From: Methanofollis sp.
GTDB taxonomy: Archaea > Halobacteriota > Methanomicrobia > Methanomicrobiales > Methanofollaceae
NCBI GenBank assembly: GCA_028696365.1
Contig: JAQVHG010000025.1
Span: forward strand, 1 to 14,283
DNA: 14,283 bases
Direction of reading: 5' to 3'
A program made the translations under genes and the position numbers. Shown piece after piece: positions 7,884-12,552 of the stretch. How positions within the stretch are numbered: the stretch's first letter is position 1; every line of letters begins with the position of its first letter. The notes beneath the pieces are model-generated. The model worked only from the letters and a program-made list of their open reading frames with translations, was not told the DNA's origin and made no database searches.

Positions 7884-9050
7884 TCACGCGTTTTCAAGGG
7901 CCTTGAGTTCCACTTCGCCGGGCGTGACGTCTTCCTTAACCTTGGAAGTCCGCGGGGTGAAGAGCTTTGCCTTGATCTTGTTGAACAGATCCGTCTCCTT
8001 GCCCTTCATGCGGATACCTGTCCGCTTCAGGACGATGATGTCCTCACCAGGGCAGGCGTTGACACATGCACCGCAGAGGATGCAGAGGTCCTTGTTTACG
8101 GCGATGTTTGGCTCCTTCTCGCCCTTCATCTCGGCAACGGGTGCAGGGGAGGGGAGGTAAATCGCGTGGGCCGGACAGATCTCGGCACAGGTCGAACAGC
8201 CGCCTGGACACTTCTCGGCGTGGAACTCGATTTCACCCTCGAAGATCTTCTCGACGGTGATCGCCTCGGTCGGACAGTTCTCGGCACACCAGCGGCAGGT
8301 GCAGCAGTCATCTTCGATGATGTTGACCTTGCCTGGGAGTTTCTTGGCCTCGACCTCGCGGTTGACGGTGATCGCCTCTTCTGGGCAGGTCTCGACACAG
8401 ACCTTACAGGCGTCACAGAGGTTCTCGTCCCAGAGGACGTCGCCCTCGACCGCGCCGGTCTCGGCGGTGAATTCCTTGCGCTTGACCGTGATTGCCGGAC
8501 AGAGCGAACCGCAGATGCCGCAGACCGTACACTTGTCGGTGTCGACCTCGAAGGTGGTCTTTGCGGTAAGGGCGGTCTGACGCTCGCGTCCGCCCTCGAC
8601 GCTGCCTTCAAAGGCAGGGACGTCGCGGTCGATTGCGTCGCGGGGACAGACGTCCTCGCAGGTGGTGCACCGCACACACTTTTCGTCATCGATCTTGGCG
8701 AGCATATCGTACTGCGGGAAGCCTTCCCGCTCTACGATCGGAAGACTCTCTTCGCCATCGATCTTCAGAGTCAGCGAGTTGAAGGGGCACATTACCACAC
8801 AGACACCGCAGTATGAACACTTGACTTCGTCGATGTTCACGGGGGACGCGTAGTCAATTCCCTTTTTCCTCTTGGTCGCACCGACCATGCTGACTGTGAT
8901 TGCTTCTTCAGGGCAGGACTCTGAGCAGATCCCACATCCTGTACACCTTTGGGTGTCGAGGATGAGGTGGTTGACCTGCTTGAGGAGCCGCTGCTCGTTG
9001 ATGATATTCACACCATCTCTTGTTTTCGAGAATTTCGGAAAGATCGCCAT
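7884..9050 (-). CDS. fwdF: Polyferredoxin FwdF/FmdF with eight [4Fe-4S] motifs
   Basis: FwdF supplies electrons to formylmethanofuran dehydrogenase through a chain of [4Fe-4S] clusters and, in a known Methanospirillum complex, bridges Fwd/Fmd to the Hdr-Fdh units. The 388-aa product has eight ferredoxin motifs. In order they begin CTGCGICSESCP (from residue 36), CSYCGVCVVMCP, CVRCTTCEDVCP, CTVCGICGSLCP, CDACKVCVETCP, CCTCRWCAENCP, CPGGCSTCAEICP and CILCGACVNACP (323-334). The seventh has one extra residue between its first two cysteines. Eight clusters match FwdF; the hydrogenase-associated MvhB polyferredoxin usually has about twelve. The tail after residue 340 is Lys/Glu-rich and carries no cluster. 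The ribosome binding site GGAGTGAGGG overlaps the end of the upstream ferredoxin gene. Confidence 0.92.
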   Translation of the reverse strand: MAIFPKFSKTRDGVNIINEQRLLKQVNHLILDTQRCTGCGICSESCPEEAITVSMVGATKRKKGIDYASPVNIDEVKCSYCGVCVVMCPFNSLTLKIDGEESLPIVEREGFPQYDMLAKIDDEKCVRCTTCEDVCPRDAIDRDVPAFEGSVEGGRERQTALTAKTTFEVDTDKCTVCGICGSLCPAITVKRKEFTAETGAVEGDVLWDENLCDACKVCVETCPEEAITVNREVEAKKLPGKVNIIEDDCCTCRWCAENCPTEAITVEKIFEGEIEFHAEKCPGGCSTCAEICPAHAIYLPSPAPVAEMKGEKEPNIAVNKDLCILCGACVNACPGEDIIVLKRTGIRMKGKETDLFNKIKAKLFTPRTSKVKEDVTPGEVELKALENA

Positions 9051-9059
9051 GAGTAACCC

Positions 9060-9338
9060 TCACTCCTTTGCTGTCATCGGGGCCGGAGACCCGGACTGCA
9101 TTGATCCAACGACCAGCCGTATCACATCGTATGGGCATGCCTCGACGCATACGCCGCAGCCGGCGCAGAGCTCGTGATCAACGTCAAGGACAGTTGCCTT
9201 GCCGTTCATCACCTTGTAGATCTTGTCAGTAGTGACAGGATCTACGGTGTTGAGCTCCAGTGCGTCCACTGGGCACGCGACCACACAATTGTTACAACCG
9301 GTACAACGTTCCATGTTGACGTGCACTGCAAATGCCAT
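9060..9338 (-). CDS. fwdG: Small 2x[4Fe-4S] ferredoxin, FwdG-like, first gene of the cluster
   Basis: This 92-aa ferredoxin carries two [4Fe-4S] motifs: C12-T-G-C15-N-N-C18-x3-C22-P and C58-A-G-C61-G-V-C64-x3-C68-P. They are separated by an insert of about 35 residues (LNTVDPVTTDKIYKV...). Position and length fit FwdG/FmdG, which sits beside the FwdB pterin centre and takes electrons from FwdF. A generic ferredoxin recruited to the operon cannot be excluded. The frame can be extended to a GTG at 9350, but that codon lies inside the GGTG ribosome binding site, 9 bases upstream of the ATG at 9338. The MAFAV start is therefore preferred. It is the promoter-proximal gene, with a leader of only about 30 bases, and ends 9 bases before fwdF. 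Confidence 0.85.
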   Translation of the reverse strand: MAFAVHVNMERCTGCNNCVVACPVDALELNTVDPVTTDKIYKVMNGKATVLDVDHELCAGCGVCVEACPYDVIRLVVGSMQSGSPAPMTAKE

Positions 9339-9347
9339 GGTTTCACG

Positions 9348-9351
9348 CACC
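9348..9351 (-). promoter_or_regulatory. Ribosome binding site GGTG that decides the fwdG-like start
   Basis: GGTG on the minus strand matches the methanogen 16S rRNA 3' end and lies 9 bases before the ATG at 9338. It overlaps the alternative GTG start at 9350, which argues against that longer reading. Confidence 0.5.
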
Positions 9352-9357
9352 AGCTAT

Positions 9358-9374
9358 ATCGATTGAAAATCGAT
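9358..9374. promoter_or_regulatory. Perfect 7-bp inverted repeat, candidate operator of the fwd-hdr cluster
   Basis: ATCGATT-GAA-AATCGAT is a perfect inverted repeat with a 3-base spacer. It lies downstream of the TATA-like element at 9393-9408, where the minus-strand transcript should start. Archaeal repressors often bind palindromes over the start site or the TATA box. An RNA hairpin at the 5' end of the transcript is the other reading. The binding protein is not identifiable from this window. Confidence 0.5.
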
Positions 9375-9392
9375 TATGAAAGAGTTGGCAAA

Positions 9393-9408
9393 TAATATAG
9401 ATAAACTT
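9393..9408 (-). promoter_or_regulatory. TATA-like promoter of the fwdG-to-fwdC cluster
   Basis: On the minus strand the bases read AGTTTATCTATATTATTTG, preceded by a purine-rich AGAAAG that could act as BRE. It is the only clear TATA-like element just upstream of the first cluster gene. Spacing predicts a start near 9371 and a leader of about 30 bases. Confidence 0.5.
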
Positions 9409-9594
9409 TCTGAATCACGACACCCTTGAAAAAAGCCCGGAAAGAGCCTTTGACAATGATATTCTATTGATTTTATCTGATCATTAAGCGTATATGCTCA
9501 ATTGGTCTCTCAAATCGGATTATTCAGACCGTTCATCCGGTCTCGCGCCGGTTCTGTATGATCGTGCAGTTGGACAGGCTGGCCATTAGTAATT

Positions 9595-9606
9595 TAGAAA
9601 TATTCT
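9595..9606 (+). promoter_or_regulatory. Possible TATA element of ftr
   Basis: The AT-rich TTTAGAAATATTC lies about 40-50 bases before the ftr ATG. This would place the transcription start near 9627 and give a very short leader holding a GGTG ribosome binding site at 9634-9637. A second TATA-like sequence, GCGTATATGC, lies farther upstream near 9489-9498. I cannot decide between them. Confidence 0.3.
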
Positions 9607-9644
9607 TCTGTTTACCTGTTGCAACATCTGTACGGTGTACACAT

Positions 9645-10529
9645 ATGGAATATAATGGTGTGACCATCGACGAGACATACGCTGAAGCGTTCCCGACCTG
9701 GGTTCTGAGGGCGGTTATTACTGCAGTGACCAAGGAGTGGGCACACAAGGCCGCGGTTGAGGCGACTGGGTTTGCCACCTCTGCGATCGGGTGTCCGTGC
9801 GAGGCTGGGATCGAGGGTTTTGTTCCGGCTGAGGAGACCCCTGACGGGCGGCCGGGGTATTCGATCCTCATCTGTGCTGGCAAGAAGAAGATCAAAGCGC
9901 GGGCTCTCGAGCGCCTGTCTGAGTGTGTCCTCACTGCCCCGACGACTGCGGTCTTCGACGGTATGCCTGAGGCTGAAGAGCGGGTTCCGCTGAAGCTCCA
10001 CTTCTTCGGTGACGGCTATGAGTACAAGAAGGAAGTTGGTGGCCGGCAGTGCTGGGCTATTCCGATCATGAATGGTGAGTATGTCGGCGAGGAGGACTTT
10101 GGGATCGTCAAGGGTGTCGCTGGCGGGAACTTCTTCATCATGGGCGAGAATCAGATGGCTGCGCTCATGGCTGCTCAGGCGGCATCTGACGCGATTGCTG
10201 ACGTTCCTGGCGTCATCGCACCGTTCCCAAGTGGTATCGTCGCTTCAGGTTCGAAGGTCGGCAGTACCAAGTACAAGTTCATGGCGGCCACCACGAACGA
10301 GAAGTACTGCCCGACGCTGCGTGAGCAGGTCGAGGACTCCATGGTGCCTGAGGGCGTGAAGGCGCTCTACGAGATCGTCATCGATGGTGTCGACGAGGCA
10401 TCGGTGAAGGCAGCAATGGCTGCGGGTGTCAAGGCAGCGGCAAAGGTACCTGGCGTCGTCTTCATCAGTGCCGGAAACTTCGGCGGCAACCTTGGGCCGT
10501 TCAAGATCGAGCTCAAGGACCTCTTCTAA
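9645..10529 (+). CDS. ftr: Formylmethanofuran--tetrahydromethanopterin N-formyltransferase
   Basis: Ftr moves the formyl group from formylmethanofuran to tetrahydromethanopterin. This is the second step of CO2 reduction to methane, directly after the reaction catalysed by the Fwd complex encoded divergently. The 294-aa product has the family length (about 297) and is recognisable along its whole span: MEYNGVTIDETYAEAFPTW at the start, CPCEAGIEGF around residue 50, GGRQCWAIPIMNGEY near 130, VAPFPSGI-like VIAPFPSGIVASGSKVGS near 190-205, and AGNFGGNLGPF at the C-terminus. It is a cytoplasmic enzyme without a cofactor. The frame is open back to 9558, but the extra 29 residues do not resemble the family; the ATG at 9645 has GGTG about 7 bases upstream. 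Confidence 0.97.
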   Translation: MEYNGVTIDETYAEAFPTWVLRAVITAVTKEWAHKAAVEATGFATSAIGCPCEAGIEGFVPAEETPDGRPGYSILICAGKKKIKARALERLSECVLTAPTTAVFDGMPEAEERVPLKLHFFGDGYEYKKEVGGRQCWAIPIMNGEYVGEEDFGIVKGVAGGNFFIMGENQMAALMAAQAASDAIADVPGVIAPFPSGIVASGSKVGSTKYKFMAATTNEKYCPTLREQVEDSMVPEGVKALYEIVIDGVDEASVKAAMAAGVKAAAKVPGVVFISAGNFGGNLGPFKIELKDLF

Positions 10530-10532
10530 ATC

Positions 10533-10539
10533 TTTTTTT
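10533..10539 (+). terminator. T-rich terminator after ftr
   Basis: A run of seven T starts a few bases after the ftr stop, without a strong hairpin. Archaeal RNA polymerase terminates at such T tracts. Confidence 0.55.
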
Positions 10540-10728
10540 CTGATCTCTCCTCGTGCGCGGGGGTGAGAGGGTGCTGGGTCGATCTGTCGACCGGTCGGAG
10601 TGTTGGTGTTTGTCCTGAATGGGGGGTCGGTGTGACGTCGGTCTGGTGAAGGGTAGAAGAAGGACGTGCATGAGGGAAGCCAGGGATTAAGGTGTATTTC
10701 TTGGGTAAATAGTAGACAATATTAATCA

Positions 10729-10740
10729 GAAAAATATAAG
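10729..10740 (+). promoter_or_regulatory. TATA-like promoter of the exported-protein gene at 10879
   Basis: GAAAAATATAAG has the A-rich BRE plus TATA arrangement of methanogen promoters. It implies transcription starting near 10763 and a 5' leader of about 115 bases. Confidence 0.45.
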
Positions 10741-10831
10741 CTCTCCTAGATCAGTACTGGATATTGTTGATTGTGGGCCAATGTTTGGCAAATGTGTTTG
10801 ACCTGTGCGACCTGGCCCTCAGTTGATAGAA

Positions 10832-10856
10832 CCCTGGAGTCAGAGTGGACTCTGGG
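10832..10856 (+). repeat. Hairpin in the leader of the 10879 gene
   Basis: CCTGGAGTC and GACTCTGGG can pair over nine positions (two G-T wobbles) around a six-base loop AGAGTG. It ends about 10 bases before the GGTGA ribosome binding site (10867-10871) and could affect translation or RNA stability. Chance occurrence is possible. Confidence 0.35.
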
Positions 10857-10878
10857 ATTGTACGAAGGTGAGTTTTAA

Positions 10879-11694
10879 ATGGAAAATGAAGGAAGAGCAC
10901 GGGCACTAAAAGTGGCGATGGTCTCAGCAGTGCTGCTGATGTGTGCCGTGTGTGTTATGCCGGTGTCTGCGGCTGAATTTGCCGGGAACAACCAGACGTA
11001 CATCGAGATGGCGAATGGGGCGTTTTATGATCCTTATGGTGATGATACCTACTTCTTCAACTTCTCAAAGGCTGGTGGTGGGCTCAATGCGATCCATATC
11101 ACCGACAGCACGACGAACAAAAATGGTGGGGTCTACACAAATCAGGGTCTGAACGGGACGTTTTACATCTCTGACACCAGTAAGAATCCTGGGTGCAGTG
11201 ATTCTGCGATTCTTATGTTTGGTGTGCCAGGAGAGGCCGATACGACAGATCTTGCATTGAGCATCACGGCTTCTGGATACAACTGGACGCTGACGCCGAC
11301 GATTATGTACCCTCCGTCGGTGACCTATTATGATTCAGTCGATATCGGTACATTTGATGAAGGACGTTTCCTTAAGAATGGTCGTAATCTTGTTGACTGC
11401 AACTGGCGCCCCAACTTCGATAAGAGTTATCCGATGTACTACGGCCAGGACATGACAGACCCCTCAGACACCTATAAGGTCATGTTCATCGACCTGGGGC
11501 TCGGGACTCTGAAGTACAACACCGACCTCATAGATAACGGGATGATCGAGATCGATTATGACATCACAGGGTATGATGGCCGCGCATTGTTTGACATCTA
11601 CACCTGGTGCAATCAGTCGAAGCAAGGGCAGTCTGTATCCTGGACAAACAGGGTGACTGATACGGGGAGCAGTGGCTGGACAATCAACTTCTAA
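10879..11694 (+). CDS. Exported protein of unknown function, paralogous domain shared with the 12542 gene
   Basis: I do not recognise a named family. The 271-aa product begins with a signal peptide: charged start to K11, hydrophobic core about 12-27, likely cleavage after S30-A31. It has no later membrane segment or anchor, so it is probably released or held by other surface proteins. The mature part is rich in Tyr, Asn, Asp and Gly and has several N-x-S/T sites, as expected of a surface beta-sheet protein. Residues from about 70 to 255 resemble the middle of the product starting at 12542. Shared anchors are IHITDS with NGTFYISDT, NWRPNFDKSYPMYYGQDM, YKVMFIDLGLG and VSWTNRV. The start has a strong GGTGAG ribosome binding site 7 bases upstream, and a T tract follows the stop. 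Confidence 0.85.
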   Translation: MENEGRARALKVAMVSAVLLMCAVCVMPVSAAEFAGNNQTYIEMANGAFYDPYGDDTYFFNFSKAGGGLNAIHITDSTTNKNGGVYTNQGLNGTFYISDTSKNPGCSDSAILMFGVPGEADTTDLALSITASGYNWTLTPTIMYPPSVTYYDSVDIGTFDEGRFLKNGRNLVDCNWRPNFDKSYPMYYGQDMTDPSDTYKVMFIDLGLGTLKYNTDLIDNGMIEIDYDITGYDGRALFDIYTWCNQSKQGQSVSWTNRVTDTGSSGWTINF

Positions 11695-11703
11695 ACCTCT
11701 TCC

Positions 11704-11710
11704 TTTTTTT
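11704..11710 (+). terminator. T-rich terminator after the 271-aa exported protein
   Basis: Seven consecutive T, ten bases after the stop codon, resemble the tract after ftr and fit archaeal intrinsic termination. Confidence 0.5.
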
Positions 11711-12066
11711 ACCTGGATCGATCTGGGTCTGGAGACAGGACTTGGGGTAGGTCTGGATCATATTTTCCCTCTCATAGGATCGCCTGGATCCATCTTAATT
11801 GAAATAAAAACCAGGTTCATGCTTACTCTGAAAATTCTGCTGTCTTGATTTCATTCATTCTTGGATGGATGAGTGTATTCAAGAGAATATTTGAATTTAT
11901 GACTCTTTGTAGCTCTTAAACAATTTTTGGTGGATCTTAACTCTCTCTTCCCACATCAGTCGGCCTAGACTCCCTGAAGATCAAAGATCTTCTCAAATTC
12001 GCTTATGCTCGTTACCTCAGAACCCTCTGGGAAGAAGATGGATCTGGGAAGGCAGAATAGATGCCC

Positions 12067-12300
12067 ATGATGAGGATGCTGCCGCCCTTGGCTCTATCGT
12101 GTGGCGGGGGGGGGGACCGTCGTGGGAAAGCGCGTTATTCGAAGGCCTTCAGCCTTCTTATGTTCGCTACGCTCGCGCCCCGACAAGATAAGCTGTGAAT
12201 GAGAGTCCCTTCTTCAGGTGCATCAATGGTGCCTTCCCGCTCCACTCTTCATCCCTCCCTGGGTCCGGGAACAGAGCCTCCTGCGTGTATGATGAGGATG
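12067..12300. repeat. 12-bp direct repeat bounding a 234-base segment
   Basis: ATGATGAGGATG occurs at 12067-12078 and again at 12289-12300 in the same orientation. Just inside the repeats, GGCTC on the left and GAGCC on the right form a short inverted match. This could be a small mobile repeat with target duplication, or two copies of a short intergenic motif. Confidence 0.3.
12141..12157. repeat. Short hairpin GAAGGC-CTTCA-GCCTTC
   Basis: A perfect 6-bp inverted repeat with a 5-base loop lies inside the 12067-12300 segment. It is not followed by a T run, so it does not look like a terminator. Confidence 0.35.
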
Positions 12301-12327
12301 GGGTTTGAGTCATCCACATACTAAGAA

Positions 12328-12552
12328 TTGGTGAAGATCTCTACGGGGTCGATATTATCCAGAATTAATCCTGACAATTTAAAATCTATTGTTAATAATA
12401 TTTCAAATTTTAATTTTAGTCATCTGAATCTATTAAACCTATCAACAAATCAAAAGAGTTATACTTATCGCCCAATTATCAAATATAGAGTATATCGTTT
12501 TGCATATGCGGTGACGTCAGTGATAAAATGGTTGGATTATTATGATTCTTAA
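12328..12552 (+). CDS. Doubtful 74-aa open frame in the AT-rich patch
   Basis: The frame starts at TTG (or GTG at 12331), has no clear ribosome binding site, and overlaps the start of the next gene by 11 bases. The product is rich in Asn, Ser, Tyr and Lys and shows no motif I recognise; it ends in a basic, aromatic stretch (YRPIIKYRVYRFAYAV). The low GC of this patch makes chance open frames less likely than in GC-rich DNA but gives no positive support. It may be the remnant of a larger gene or simply non-coding DNA carrying the promoter of the next gene. Confidence 0.15.
   Translation: MVKISTGSILSRINPDNLKSIVNNISNFNFSHLNLLNLSTNQKSYTYRPIIKYRVYRFAYAVTSVIKWLDYYDS
12481..12495 (+). promoter_or_regulatory. 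Possible TATA element of the 12542 gene
   Basis: AAATATAGAGTATAT lies about 50 bases before the ATG at 12542, giving a predicted start near 12515. It sits in very AT-rich DNA, so it is weakly supported. Confidence 0.3.

Larger units (their letters stand above)
10530..10878. other. Non-coding gap between ftr and the 271-aa exported protein
   Basis: No convincing gene is present in this 349-base stretch. After the T run there is a GC-rich part with a short palindrome, GGTCGA-TCTG-TCGACC (10577-10592). An AT-richer part follows, with the TATA-like element near 10731, and then the leader of the next gene with its own hairpin. The leader of roughly 115 bases is long for an archaeal gene. Confidence 0.5.
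11695..12541. other. 847-base gap with repeats, a G10 tract and an AT-rich patch
   Basis: No solid gene is visible. From 11711 to 11940 the DNA is AT-leaning and featureless. From about 11941 to 12310 it is GC-richer, with short open frames ending in stops, a 12-bp direct repeat (12067 and 12289), a hairpin at 12141-12157 and a run of ten G (12106-12115). Two related strings, TTCGCTTATGCTCG (about 11998) and TATGTTCGCTACGCTCG (about 12160), suggest diverged copies of one short element. From 12361 to 12540 the DNA is only about 26% GC (47 of 180 bases counted) and leads into the next gene. The whole looks like decayed or inserted sequence between two related genes; no transposase remnant could be identified. 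Confidence 0.5.

Noticed and set aside
7344..8816. Open frame of 490 codons on the plus strand, opposite fwdF and hdrC
   Set aside because: It is the mirror of cysteine-rich ferredoxin genes in GC-biased DNA. The product has no domain sense, and the opposite strand encodes clear eight-cluster FwdF and HdrC.
7884..9050. MvhB polyferredoxin as identity for the multi-cluster ferredoxin
   Set aside because: Only eight [4Fe-4S] motifs are present, as in FwdF, whereas MvhB usually has about twelve; there is no mvhAG beside it and fwd genes share the cluster.
9558..9644. N-terminal extension of ftr by 29 residues
   Set aside because: The extra residues do not match the family, whose proteins begin at MEYNG-like sequence, and the extension would consume the promoter region. 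The ATG at 9645 gives the normal length.
12150..12200. Possible tRNA, because of a GTTCGCTAC string resembling a T-loop
   Set aside because: No acceptor stem, anticodon arm or CCA-side pairing could be built around it.
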